Shown one piece after another: positions 24,401 through 31,463 of a stretch of DNA of 49,271 nucleotides. Location: the IMG/VR virus record IMGVR_UViG_3300032163_000023, positions 1 to 49,271 of that record; one strand, written 5' to 3'. Position numbers and translations under genes: made by a program. A model generated the notes under the pieces. It was not told the DNA's origin. It was given only the letters and a program-made list of their open reading frames with translations, and did not search any database. Source of the DNA: a virus. Numbering within the stretch: position 1 is the stretch's first letter; each line of letters opens with the position of its first letter.

Positions 24401-26281
24401 GTGCCCCTTGATCGCCTCGCTCACCTTTATCCACTGGTCGAAATCGTCCACGCCCTCCTGGCGCATCCTCTCTGCCTGGCGAATAGCCCCCTGCAGAAGG
24501 CCGGCGTAGTGCTCCAGCGCGGCCGCGTTGGCCTCGACCGAGGTTGCGCCCCCCTCCATGGCTACCTTCACGTACTCCGCGGCCGACCCGAAATCGCGCA
24601 CATACCTCTCCGCGGCCTTGGCGGCAGTGCCGGCGCCGGTGAACATGTCGATGAGGCCCTTCCCAAGGGCTACCTTCGCGATGGCGTCAAGCGCGATGAA
24701 GCCGATGGCGATCGCGGCGAGCGCCCCAGGCAGCGTGAACAGCACTGCTCTCAACGCCGTGAAGGCGGTCGAAAGTGCGAACGTCGCAGAGGCGGCGACA
24801 CCCTCAGTGGCCGCCAGACTGATGAACACCCCGATCGTGGCCGTCACGCCGCTAATGAGACCGGTAAACACGCTGACCACGGCGGCGGAGCGGAACAGCA
24901 GGAAGGCGGCCGTCGCCAGCCCAACCACCACTGCCAGCTCCTTCATGTCGGTCCCCAGGATCATGGCCAGCGCCATCACGGCGGCAGCCGGGGCGGCTAT
25001 GGACAGCAGGCCGGTGCTGAAGCCCACCATCGCGGCAGCGGCCCCAGGTGCCGCCATCTGCAGCATGCCGAAGGCGGTCACGGCCAGCCCTACGGTCACC
25101 AGGAGCGGCCCTATACCTACGGCGAGCGCGGCCGCCACGACGATCACTTTCTGGATGGGCTCCGGCAGCTTGTCGAAGGCGGCTACCAGCCCTCCGACCG
25201 CCTCAGAGGCTTTGCCCAAACCGGGCACGATGATGTCGGCCACCAGGGGCAGAAGGATGTCACCGAGCTGCACCAGTTCCACGCGCAGCTCGTTCATGCT
25301 CTGCTTCATCTTGAAGCCGGGCCCTTCGGCGATGGCGCCGAAGGCGGCCCCCAGGTCAGCCTCAGTCGTGTTCGCCAGGGAAGCGAAAACCTGCTCGGCC
25401 ATGCCCGCGTTCTCGCCCAGGATAGCCATGATCCCCGACAGGCCGTCGACACGGGGGAATATCCTGGCCATGGCCTCCGTGTTGCCGCCCAGCCGCTCGT
25501 CGAGCATCTGGAGAGTGGCCAGTAGCCCCTTCTCGCGCAGCGTGGCTGTAAGCTCACCGAAGCTCAGGCCCATCTTGGCCAGCTCCTCCGATTCCATCCG
25601 AGTCGGCCTCACCATGGACTGCAGGATCTGGCGGAGAGCCGTAGCCGCCTCAGCGGCAGGGAGCCCAAAGCGGGTGAAGTAGGCCATGGCCCCGCCTACC
25701 TGCTCGAAGGTGACGCCGAGCTGAGCGGCGATGGGGATCACGTGGCCGAGGACGGGCGCGAACTCGGCGGCCTCGCCCTTGCCTTCGCGCACCATGGCGA
25801 CTAGGACCGACGTCGCCTGAGCCGCAGAGAGGTTCTCGGCACCGTAGGCGTTCATGGCCGAGGTCACGGCATCGGCCACGCTTGCGGTGTCACCGAGGCC
25901 GGCAGCGGAGGCCTGGGCGGCCGCTCTCAGGACGTCCATGGCCTGGGATGCCTCGACGCCGGAGCTGGTCACGAAATAGAGGGCCTCGGCTAGTTCCTGG
26001 GGCGACTTGGCTGTCTCCTTGCCCAGCTCGTAGAGGTCGTCCTTCCAGGCGTTGACCTGCTCGCGGGAGATGCCCACCAAGCCCACGATGAGGTCTAGGC
26101 TGTGGTTGAAGTCGGCCCCCATCTTCAGAGCAGCCGTGCCGATCCCGGCGATGGGCGCCGTGAGGCCCGTGATGGCGGCGCCCGTCCCCGTCAGACGCGA
26201 GCCGATATTCTTCAGCTCGGAGTCGAGCTTGGAGGAGTCCGTGGCGAGTTCCAGAACCGCCTGGCCCAGTACCTCAGTCAT
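21476..26281 (-). CDS. Tail tape measure protein (1601 aa)
   Basis: ATG 26281 has AAGGG upstream; a GTG three bases earlier is possible. N-terminal SSKLDSELKNIGSRLTGTGA, the TP901-type region (ADFNHSLDLIVGLVG, AEALYFVTSSGVEAS, NAYGAENLSAAQATSVLVAM) and hydrophobic segments (IVVAAALAVGIGPLLVTVGL and others to about residue 560) are typical of tape measure proteins, which set tail length and pass into the host membrane. The rest is Ala-rich helix. The family rule of roughly 0.15 nm per residue suggests a tail of about 240 nm. It is the largest gene in the window, downstream of the assembly chaperones as usual. Confidence 0.92.
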   Translation of the reverse strand: MTEVLGQAVLELATDSSKLDSELKNIGSRLTGTGAAITGLTAPIAGIGTAALKMGADFNHSLDLIVGLVGISREQVNAWKDDLYELGKETAKSPQELAEALYFVTSSGVEASQAMDVLRAAAQASAAGLGDTASVADAVTSAMNAYGAENLSAAQATSVLVAMVREGKGEAAEFAPVLGHVIPIAAQLGVTFEQVGGAMAYFTRFGLPAAEAATALRQILQSMVRPTRMESEELAKMGLSFGELTATLREKGLLATLQMLDERLGGNTEAMARIFPRVDGLSGIMAILGENAGMAEQVFASLANTTEADLGAAFGAIAEGPGFKMKQSMNELRVELVQLGDILLPLVADIIVPGLGKASEAVGGLVAAFDKLPEPIQKVIVVAAALAVGIGPLLVTVGLAVTAFGMLQMAAPGAAAAMVGFSTGLLSIAAPAAAVMALAMILGTDMKELAVVVGLATAAFLLFRSAAVVSVFTGLISGVTATIGVFISLAATEGVAASATFALSTAFTALRAVLFTLPGALAAIAIGFIALDAIAKVALGKGLIDMFTGAGTAAKAAERYVRDFGSAAEYVKVAMEGGATSVEANAAALEHYAGLLQGAIRQAERMRQEGVDDFDQWIKVSEAIKGHKEQVLALVPTYEDLKALLEKYPGLLKELGGDLEELRVQWEAVQWDRAKQQVADVIVALSGLMGATTDTGDAAAAGLDSYLKSLEVTGEAVDNLATVVLTKLGNSLEHLELEKRANELEAFGDAAPEGELEAVNTQLQAMNRYNEEVTLGIKILGERLRIAAEQAGETFDPSLINNFAQAIIDLPRDIVMQILPLLDALSASQVVRFMQALEAGVTVPVAFLVGKFGVPAAFGALPGVSAMMEQLGRLAMSTVPAAKSIDFFRGAVAAAGGAAGSAAEKELTLADAVSDGVADRTEAEKLGLSASQAATEELTVARQKEADEVWRAQVELAKLTIALGEGGVTGAAFGFAVAVGIARGELTDTGLALEKFMQDDVISYAEAIEGKLNPAQAAALELTRARAVAEQEAAAKAYDDQKALQGLALVLGDGATAVRMATQGVAVDLGELVRFLSRSLMGLWDTGTISQKVYDFGVTITTSLSDALAEGGGALRERVAALTAGLVEAWETGEIDQASYDMGMSIVNAVAQGLASGTEVIAAGTEQALGPSTLQMMAFWAAAKIANEGTLTLTDALNLGMTPAQAATIQSLADVVKKHEELQAAIFNLMIEMGTFSAQLLGLPTPIADSVRELDNLGRRLGVEGLGQQVLDFELALQAVNTSFGDARSAAADFAYGIGVELVGQLQSALGQLLGGPTQETAQLQLDIDTLRYQLAVQEAAGATEEQTQAIRDQIAALEAQLGVYTADHRVMQDRAVLADQTLPTERELKDMVATITENIGIYSGKVDDLSWATDIQTLATANAVAQTDRLGLTTAGATDYLSFFTRSLGDSAGTVTDSNYALAGAADYAKGLMWGLGDAGGYAGPKTWGLGDAAAYAAGVLNSITPPAGMQSGGLASGLTMVGERGRELIWAPPRTRVFAHDETERLMAGLGTPTGPLAAPAVQLHIEHLHLPNVQDPATFVREIVRQAGKLQERASRGV

Positions 26282-26291
26282 CACTCAACCC

Positions 26292-26321
26292 TTGACAGCG
26301 CAGCGTTAGGCGTGTTATGTT
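26292..26321 (+). promoter_or_regulatory. Rightward consensus promoter of lipoprotein moron
   Basis: Perfect TTGACA at 26292-26297, then TATGTT at 26316-26321 with an 18-base spacer (or TTATGT with 17). Transcription would start near 26328 and read only the lipoprotein gene. It sits 11 bases from the tape-measure start on the other strand. Confidence 0.65.
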
Positions 26322-26358
26322 GCGCTGGCCCCGCACGAGAGTGATCAGGAGTTGTCCC

Positions 26359-26700
26359 ATGCGCGTACTTCTAACCTTCGCGGCCCTCATGCTCGTCCTC
26401 TCCGCGTGTAGCACTCCCTCGCCCTCGGGAGGGGCCGGCGGCAAGGCGACTGCACCCGGTAAGACGGAACTCACGAGCTTCACGTCCGGCACCATGAAGT
26501 GCGAGGCCTGGAAAGAGGATGGCAAGTACCAGGCCCTCTGTGTCTCCACGAAGCCGGAGATGTTCCTCCGAGCCGCCGAACGGAGCACAGCCGCTGGCGG
26601 GGTTGGTGCCTTCTGTGACCAGGGGGAGGTCAAGGACCAGCCTGGTTTCTACTTCGTCCGCTGTTCCGCCGATGAATCGCTGGCGGACTTCATCAAATAG
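26359..26700 (+). CDS. Lipoprotein moron (113 aa)
   Basis: ATG 26359 has AGGAG upstream; an earlier in-frame start lies inside the promoter. The signal MRVLLTFAALMLVLSAC has a proper lipobox (LSAC, Cys17). The mature part starts with a flexible Ser/Gly/Pro linker and has four Cys (48, 61, 86, 102), probably two disulfides, so it is folded outside the cytoplasm. It runs against the leftward late operon with its own promoter, between tape measure and chaperone genes: a textbook moron. Prophage lipoproteins of this size often block superinfection by acting on the envelope; that role is inferred. Its stop overlaps the chaperone extension's stop by eight bases. Confidence 0.8.
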   Translation: MRVLLTFAALMLVLSACSTPSPSGGAGGKATAPGKTELTSFTSGTMKCEAWKEDGKYQALCVSTKPEMFLRAAERSTAAGGVGAFCDQGEVKDQPGFYFVRCSADESLADFIK

Positions 26701-27501
26701 CCTCACCGGGCCGCTCCCTCCTGAAGGCGATCCCCTTGCTTGCCAGGAACTCCGGCGATGGCGGCTCGCGGCGTCCGCGCTGTCCGCCCTGGGTCGCCTC
26801 GCGCCAGCGCTCCTGAATGCGCCTGGCATCGCTCTTCTCAAGCGTCCCGGACCCCATAGCCACCGCCTCGGAGATCCCCGCCTCCTCCATGGCCCGCAGC
26901 GCCGGCATCGCCTTCGCATAGGCACCCAGCAGCGGGAGCGGCACGTGCAGCCAGTCCAGTGGGCTGCCGCCGTAGAACCGCTGGAGGCCAGCTAGAACCC
27001 GAGCCCACCCCTCATCAGCATCATCAGCGCACTCGCCCTGCCCCCCCTCAGACGGGAGGCTAAAAAAGCGTTCCAGATGTCCAAGAGGTAGCCGAGCTGG
27101 AGTTTGCCAAGCACGTCGTCGGGCAAGGTGGGAAGGGCGACCTGGACCAGTTCGCGCATGCGAGCGAAATAGTCGGCCTCTTCCACCGCGTTGGGTGCCT
27201 GCAACTGCTCTAACTTAGCAACGTGCTCCATGAGTCTCTTGACTCTGAGCCGTTCCGCCAGGCCCCACGCGTCACGGTTAGCCAGGTCGTAGGCCACGCC
27301 GTCGATCCGCACGAAGTCACTCTTCAGCGGATCGAGCTGTTCGAGCGTCAGGAGGGCTTCGGTCGCAGCCTTTCCCTCCGTGACGCCCAGTACGGGCATG
27401 CGTTCCGTGGGAGCCTCTTCCTCAGTGGGGTCGACTACGGGCGTGGGGACCTTATCAGGTGATTCGGGGGGAGTGGCCTTGTCCCTTTTGGGCTTCGCCA
27501 T
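26693..27501 (-). CDS. Tail assembly chaperone, -1 frameshift long form (about 269 aa)
   Basis: A frame in -1 relative to the short chaperone is open from the slippery site to TGA 26693. Slipping at T TTT TTA (27067-27061) gives 147 residues of the short form, then 122 new residues beginning SLPSEGGQGE, including WARVLAGLQRFYGGSPLDWL and LLGAYAKAMPALRAMEEAG. This is the gpG/gpGT arrangement of siphophages, in which the long form bridges tape measure and tube protein during assembly. No ATG-plus-ribosome-site start suits an independent gene in this frame. Confidence 0.8.
26992..27501 (-). CDS. Tail assembly chaperone, short form (169 aa)
   Basis: ATG 27501 is chosen because AGGAGGT lies just upstream; an earlier ATG would bury that site inside the coding frame. 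The N-terminus is charged and Pro-rich (KPKRDKATPPESPDKVPTP), followed by a helical body with FVRIDGVAYDLANRDAWGLA and QLGYLLDIWNAFLASRLRGG. Position just upstream of tape measure and the frameshift near its end identify it as the gpG-type chaperone. Release factor action at TAG 26994-26992 yields this form. Confidence 0.8.
   Translation of the reverse strand: MAKPKRDKATPPESPDKVPTPVVDPTEEEAPTERMPVLGVTEGKAATEALLTLEQLDPLKSDFVRIDGVAYDLANRDAWGLAERLRVKRLMEHVAKLEQLQAPNAVEEADYFARMRELVQVALPTLPDDVLGKLQLGYLLDIWNAFLASRLRGGRASALMMLMRGGLGF
27061..27067 (-). other. Programmed -1 frameshift site TTTTTTA
   Basis: The minus strand reads GC T TTT TTA GCC with TTT and TTA as zero-frame codons, the X XXY YYZ form of a slippery heptamer. 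A second possible heptamer, GGGGGGC, lies about 20 bases downstream in the same frame phase. The overlap of the two frames extends to the zero-frame stop at 26992. Confidence 0.8.
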
Positions 27502-27649
27502 CGATGACCTCCTCAAAGGCTATGCCGTGAGCACGGCAGAATCGCTCTAGCTCCTCCATGCGCCGGCGGGCCTCCCGCCGGTGGAACTGCTGGGCCTTCT
27601 TGTGCCGCCGCGCCTCGTCCAGGAGCCGCACGGCCTGAACGGGGATCAT
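27455..27649 (-). CDS. Small basic helical protein (64 aa)
   Basis: ATG 27649 overlaps the preceding gene's stop as ATGA. The 64 residues are helical and Arg/Glu-rich (LLDEARRHKKAQQFHRREAR, RRMEELERFCRAHG). It lies between the tail-completion gene and the tail chaperone. Function unknown; the coupling and coding quality support a real gene. Confidence 0.6.
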   Translation of the reverse strand: MIPVQAVRLLDEARRHKKAQQFHRREARRRMEELERFCRAHGIAFEEVIDGEAQKGQGHSPRIT

Positions 27650-28005
27650 GCCCCGACCGCCAGGCGCTGGAAGTTGCTCAGGACGCGTCGGCCGAGCGTC
27701 GGGTAGACCACGTCCGCCGCGCCGCCCAGCGTCCCGTAGCGCCGTTCGAGATAGATGAAGTACGGACAATCGAACGATCCCCAGCTCCCGCCAGCCTTGC
27801 TGCCGAAGGGACTGGCGCGGCGGAGCACCTTGATGCTTCCCTCCGCCCGGCCCGTGCGGTTGCGCCAGCCGCGGTGGTTCATCTTCGCCTCGGAAACGCA
27901 GGCATCCATCGTCTCGTTGAGGCCCGCGATCGAGGCCGTCTGGGCCCGCTGCGTCAGGCGCGGCCCGTTGTAGCTCACGAGCCGCAGCCTGAGGATGCTG
28001 GCCAC
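27646..28005 (-). CDS. HK97 gp10-like tail completion protein (119 aa)
   Basis: GTG 28005-28003 shares a base with the TAG of the tail tube gene (TAGTG). The sequence has LNETMDACVSEAKMNHRGW, the central GSIKVLRRASPF and YFIYLERRYGTL..ADVVYPTL. The Y(F/A)xYxExxYGT plus hydrophobic-P-xL pattern is that of HK97 gp10-like head-tail joining or tail completion proteins. In most phages it precedes the tube gene; here it follows it. Confidence 0.6.
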   Translation of the reverse strand: MASILRLRLVSYNGPRLTQRAQTASIAGLNETMDACVSEAKMNHRGWRNRTGRAEGSIKVLRRASPFGSKAGGSWGSFDCPYFIYLERRYGTLGGAADVVYPTLGRRVLSNFQRLAVGA

Positions 28006-28610
28006 TAGCCCGTGGGAGCGGCGTCCATAGCCACGAGGTGGCCGAAGCGCTCGGCGGGCGTAGCGGCGTTCGGGTCGCTGATGACCTTCCACTCCGTGTC
28101 CAGCACCGCCATGTCGTCCGCCAGGAACTTCACCGCTGGGTTGCCGCTCTGCGAGACGCGGGTCAGCTTGTAGTCCAGCCCAAGGCTCTCGCCGCCGATC
28201 TGCACGTCCAGGTAGGGCGACGGCGCCCGGATCAGCATGGCGATCTGGGCCACCGACGTGCCCTGGTACATCGTGATGGTGCGGTAGCCAGCCGTAGTGG
28301 CGCCGGGCGGCGTGTCAGTGACCGCCACGTTGTTCAGGACCTTGGCGAAGTTCTCCAGGGTCAGGTCGGCCAGCGCGAAGCTGATGACCATCGACTCCTC
28401 TGTCCTGGAGATCTTGGCCGGTGCCGTGTCCTGGTCGGCGCGTAGTTCCTTCTGTGTCTGGTTGTGCTGGGCGTTGACGCCGCCCTTGGTCCGCCCCAGG
28501 CGCACCCAGTTGCCTGCCGGCACGGCGTTGATGAGGGGGAAGGTCTCGCCGACCGGGGCGACGTAGACCACCGCGGGGCCAGCCAGTATTTCAAACGGGG
28601 ACTCAGCCAT
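28005..28610 (-). CDS. Major tail tube protein (201 aa)
   Basis: ATG 28610 has GAGGTG upstream. Residues 1-45 (FEILAGPAVVYVAPVGETFP, WVRLGRTKGGVNAQHN) followed by VISFALADLTLENFAKVLNN and a C-terminal beta region match the phage tail-tube fold of about 200 residues. It is preceded by a 9-bp hairpin, like several abundant structural genes here. It forms the tube through which DNA passes. Confidence 0.75.
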   Translation of the reverse strand: MAESPFEILAGPAVVYVAPVGETFPLINAVPAGNWVRLGRTKGGVNAQHNQTQKELRADQDTAPAKISRTEESMVISFALADLTLENFAKVLNNVAVTDTPPGATTAGYRTITMYQGTSVAQIAMLIRAPSPYLDVQIGGESLGLDYKLTRVSQSGNPAVKFLADDMAVLDTEWKVISDPNAATPAERFGHLVAMDAAPTG

Positions 28611-28633
28611 GGCTTCACCTCACGAAATAAACG

Positions 28634-28660
28634 AGCCGCGACCTCCGGGCAGTCGCGGCT
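28634..28660 (-). terminator. 9-bp hairpin with GGA loop upstream of tail tube gene
   Basis: On the minus strand AGCCGCGAC pairs with GTCGCGGCT around loop TGCCCGGAG, then CGTTTATTTCG and the GAGGTG ribosome site of the tail tube gene. The 16-base word GCAGCCGCGACTGCCC recurs in the hairpin at 35194-35222. The T-rich tail is interrupted, so it may be a partial terminator or a leader regulatory hairpin. Confidence 0.6.
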
Positions 28661-28691
28661 GCTACTTTTGGACTCTAAGACGGGCGACTAG

Positions 28692-29048
28692 CTAGGTCTC
28701 ACCGTCGTCTGGCACGGCCTCAGGCACCATGCTCTCCACGGCGCTCTCAACGGCGGTTCCTTCGCTCGCCAAGTCCCCCGAGGCGTCCGTCCCGGGTGCT
28801 GGCATTGACGCCGGCGCATCGGTCCCCGGCACCGGCATCTGAACGTAGGGCCAGCCTCTCGGCGGCTCAGGCACCGGCTCGGGCAGCGGCGCATCCGTCT
28901 CCCACTCGGCGCTGGGGTCCAGGAGCAGGCGCTGCGCCACGTCCATGTCCACCTCAATCGTCTCGCCCCTGGCCCACCGGAGGCCGGACACGGGATCGTC
29001 GAGGATGTCACACGGCCCCACGTAGGTCATGTGAGCTTTCTTCCTCAT
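28692..29048 (-). CDS. Pro/Ala-rich structural-region protein (118 aa)
   Basis: ATG 29048 overlaps the previous stop as ATGA. The first 50 residues look folded (MTYVGPCDILDDPVSGLRWA, IEVDMDVAQRLLLDP) and the rest is acidic and Pro-rich with a repeated PGTDA word (MPVPGTDAPASMPAPGTDAS). Probably a small accessory protein at the head-tail joint or tail; the low-complexity tail may be flexible on the virion. No family recognised. Confidence 0.55.
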   Translation of the reverse strand: MRKKAHMTYVGPCDILDDPVSGLRWARGETIEVDMDVAQRLLLDPSAEWETDAPLPEPVPEPPRGWPYVQMPVPGTDAPASMPAPGTDASGDLASEGTAVESAVESMVPEAVPDDGET

Positions 29049-29500
29049 GCTGGTACCACCTCCTGCGTGCCCACTAGGGCCTCGACCACGAGCTTGTTCT
29101 CCTTGATGCCCGGCACGAGGCCCTCCGCATCCTCGGCCAGCCCCGTCGGCCCGCCCCGGACCTCGCTCCAATGCACCAGGTAGGACTTGTGCGTCGTGGG
29201 CTGCTCCACGACGCGGCGCCCTTTCTGGTGAAGACAGGCGAAGACGGCCCTTCCGATGGCCGCTGCCGCGAAGTCGCTCGTTGCCAGACAGCGACAGGCC
29301 ATGCGGTGGCGGATCAGGGGGGCGCCGGGCTCTACCCGCTCGCCCAGGCCCTCCTCGTTGAGCGATATGCACCCTGCCTGCTGCTCCTCAAGAGAGGCGG
29401 CGCCCACGACGACCCCGCCGGGGGCCGTCTCCTGAACTGCGGGGTAGGCAAGCAACAGGGCTCTGACGAGCTCGGGAACACTCGGGATCTCGTCGCTCAT
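29045..29500 (-). CDS. Tail terminator / minor capsid-type protein (151 aa)
   Basis: ATG 29500 is used; TTG 29509 is an alternative. Sequence SVPELVRALLLAYPAVQE, PLIRHRMACRCLATSDFAAA, VFACLHQKGRR and VHWSEVRGGPTGLAEDAEGL follows the helix-strand pattern of siphovirus tail terminator or minor capsid proteins. It sits between the head-closure gene and the tail tube gene, the usual place. Confidence rests on position and pattern. Confidence 0.6.
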   Translation of the reverse strand: MSDEIPSVPELVRALLLAYPAVQETAPGGVVVGAASLEEQQAGCISLNEEGLGERVEPGAPLIRHRMACRCLATSDFAAAAIGRAVFACLHQKGRRVVEQPTTHKSYLVHWSEVRGGPTGLAEDAEGLVPGIKENKLVVEALVGTQEVVPA

Positions 29501-29528
29501 CGCGGCCAACTTTCAAGCGCTCGATCTC

Positions 29529-29894
29529 TCACCGGACCTCCTGGCAGTCCACCTCCAGGTGATGGACGCTGCCGTCGCCGCCGCACACCTTCCGTACCAG
29601 GAGCACATTCAGCCCCGTCGCAATGACCTGGCCCGATGCCGTCTTCACGTCAACTGTGTCCGCCTCGCTCACCTCGGCGTCAGAGCCAAAGTACAGCCGG
29701 TGTGATGCCAAGACCGCCTCCCGCGTGAGCCCCGTCATTACCTCGCCCTGCCGACGCAGGTTCAGGGCCGTCAGTCGGCAGGGCTCCGCCGTGAGCTTGG
29801 GCGAAAGCGCCCCCGTAGGCTGGCCGTAGCCGTCCCGGGCTTCACCCTTGGCGAACGTGTCGGCGCGGTGCCTGAGCAGCGACGCGAGGGACAC
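29529..29894 (-). CDS. Head closure / head-tail joining protein (121 aa)
   Basis: GTG 29894 has GAGGT seven bases upstream. LLRHRADTFAKGEARDGYGQ, the CRLTALNLRRQGE segment, HRLYFGSDAEVSEADTVDVK and VLLVRKVCGGDGSVHHLEVD resemble the SPP1 gp16 / HK97 gp10-type small beta-barrel connectors, with the usual order 'seal then terminator'. It would close the head after packaging. Confidence 0.6.
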   Translation of the reverse strand: MSLASLLRHRADTFAKGEARDGYGQPTGALSPKLTAEPCRLTALNLRRQGEVMTGLTREAVLASHRLYFGSDAEVSEADTVDVKTASGQVIATGLNVLLVRKVCGGDGSVHHLEVDCQEVR

Positions 29895-29903
29895 GGGCTA
29901 ACC

Positions 29904-30266
29904 TCACAGCCTGTGGGCCTGGAACTTTACCTCGACCCCGCCACCGACGACGTCGACATAGACGTAGCCGAGGTCGGTGCCACTCTGCTGATTGAAGGTC
30001 GCCGGCGGGAACGGGCCCACCAGCACGCAGGCGGCGGCAGCGAGAGATCCGACTGACAGCTCGGCGACGGCCAGACCTTCCACGGTCTGCGGGGTCTGGA
30101 CAGTGACTGTGTGTGCGCCCGCTCCAGTGTTGCGGATCAGCAGGAACACCGCCCCGTCATTCGAGAACTTGGCACCGTCCGTCGTGTGCGGCACGGTGTC
30201 TGCGGCCGTAAGGATCGAAACGCCCACGCGGTCGATCGCCACCACGGGGATGTTAGTGCGGGCCAT
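29904..30266 (-). CDS. Head decoration-type protein (120 aa)
   Basis: ATG 30266 has GAGGAGG upstream. The start MARTNIPVVAIDRVGVSILTA, GAKFSNDGAVFLLIRNTGAG and VTVQTP is a beta protein pattern common in phages directly after or near the capsid gene and often annotated as decoration or stabilising protein. A small hairpin (30283-30309) lies upstream. Confidence 0.6.
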   Translation of the reverse strand: MARTNIPVVAIDRVGVSILTAADTVPHTTDGAKFSNDGAVFLLIRNTGAGAHTVTVQTPQTVEGLAVAELSVGSLAAAACVLVGPFPPATFNQQSGTDLGYVYVDVVGGGVEVKFQAHRL

Positions 30267-30282
30267 CTGCTATACCTCCTCG

Positions 30283-30309
30283 GGCCGGTTCACTGGCGTC
30301 GTGCCGGCC
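30283..30309 (-). other. Hairpin upstream of decoration gene 30266
   Basis: On the minus strand GGCCGG and CCGGCC can pair around a 15-base loop, just before the GAGGAGG ribosome site at the decoration gene. The stem is shorter (six pairs) than the other leader hairpins. Confidence 0.4.
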
Positions 30310-30314
30310 TCGGT

Positions 30315-30776
30315 CTATTCGGGCTCCGCCTCGTCAGAGGTCGCCACGTCGCCAACCTCGGCGGCGGGCTCGATACTGCCTTCGGCGGAAGTAGGCTCGC
30401 CTCCCGGCTCCGCTTCCGCTTCGGTGGCGGGCGAGGCAGCCGACTCAGCCACAACTTCCCCAGCGCCCTCGTCGGGTAAGTCGCCCTGGCTTTCTCCGGT
30501 GGTCTCGGAGGCTTCCTCCACCAGAGTCTCCACTTGGGCCTTGACCTCTTCGGCAACAGCCTCAACCGCAGCCACGGCGAGGTCAACATCGACCTCGACC
30601 TCTGCCTGGCCCGGCTCCGGGTGAACCTGTGGAGCACAGGAGCCGCACACGCCCTGACCGGCGAGCGCCGCCTCCTCGTCTGCGGCGTACACGTCGGCCG
30701 CCTTCTCCCCGCAGTTCGCGCACTGGACCAGCACGCCGGGGCGCAAGAAGGGCAGACTCAGGATGCTCTCGTCCAT
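30315..30776 (-). CDS. Acidic zinc-finger protein (153 aa)
   Basis: ATG 30776 has GGAGGT upstream. Near the N-terminus CANCGE and CGSCAPQVH form two CxxC pairs of a zinc ribbon. The remaining 100 residues are very acidic (Glu/Ala/Thr-rich, many GE and EA words), with a coiled-coil-like VAAVEAVAEEVKAQVETLVE. It lies among head-tail connector genes. Role unknown; possibly a head-associated accessory. Confidence 0.6.
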   Translation of the reverse strand: MDESILSLPFLRPGVLVQCANCGEKAADVYAADEEAALAGQGVCGSCAPQVHPEPGQAEVEVDVDLAVAAVEAVAEEVKAQVETLVEEASETTGESQGDLPDEGAGEVVAESAASPATEAEAEPGGEPTSAEGSIEPAAEVGDVATSDEAEPE

Positions 30777-30788
30777 GATGACCTCCGT

Positions 30789-31463
30789 TCAGAAGATGAC
30801 CTGGCCCCGGCCCACCTTGCCGGCGCCCATGTAGCGCTCGAGCCGGGCCATAGCCTCGGGCGGTATCGAGCTGGCGGCTTTCCCGTCGCTCTCGCTCCGC
30901 GTGTAGGAATAGTCGCCTATCTTCTCGCTCTTGATGCCTGCCACGGCCTGGCCACGTTGCTTGTACATGGCCGCCGCCGTCAGGGCCACGGCCTCCCGAA
31001 CCGGCGCCGGCACCTCGTTCGAGGCCGTGTATGTCACGACCACGCGGTCGTAACTCACGGGCTTGACGTCCACCGACAGGAGGGCGTCTCCCAGCCCTCC
31101 CCGCCGGCGGGGGAAGGCCGGAGCCCGCTCGGCGAAGGCCTCCACATCGCGCCGCAGCTTCAGGCGACCCAGGGGATGCAGCGAGTACTCGGCGGCCTGC
31201 AACTCGCGGCCGCTGTCTGCCGGCGTCAGGTAAGCCCTGACCGTCAGCCCGGTTGGCGCCTCGTCCTTCAGAGTCAACAGGTCGCCTTGCTGCACGCTGG
31301 GGAACGTCTCGGTGATGGGTCCACTGGCGTCCCAGTCCCGACCAGTGACGCGTTTGACTTCCTCGGAGGCGTCGTCCAGGAAGGGCTGGAGGACGGTGCC
31401 GGGGGCGCTGTCCTCGTCCTCGTCCAGCCAGCGCCGCACGTCAGCGGTGATAGCGAGAGTCAT
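30789..31463 (-). CDS. Head-tail connector / adaptor protein (224 aa)
   Basis: ATG 31463 overlaps the next gene's stop. Helical LAITADVRRWLDEDED, FLDDASEEVKRVTGRDW, the beta region LLTLKDEAPTGLTVRAYLTP, and late helices APVREAVALTAAAMYKQRGQ fit the gp6-like head-tail adaptor family of HK97-type phages. Position after capsid genes fits. It forms the ring beneath the portal. Confidence 0.65.
   Translation of the reverse strand: MTLAITADVRRWLDEDEDSAPGTVLQPFLDDASEEVKRVTGRDWDASGPITETFPSVQQGDLLTLKDEAPTGLTVRAYLTPADSGRELQAAEYSLHPLGRLKLRRDVEAFAERAPAFPRRRGGLGDALLSVDVKPVSYDRVVVTYTASNEVPAPVREAVALTAAAMYKQRGQAVAGIKSEKIGDYSYTRSESDGKAASSIPPEAMARLERYMGAGKVGRGQVIF

Noticed and set aside
26693-26944. Independent 83-residue gene starting at GTG 26944.
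   Set aside because: The frame is open upstream to the slippery heptamer and there is no ribosome site at the GTG; the frameshift extension explains it better.
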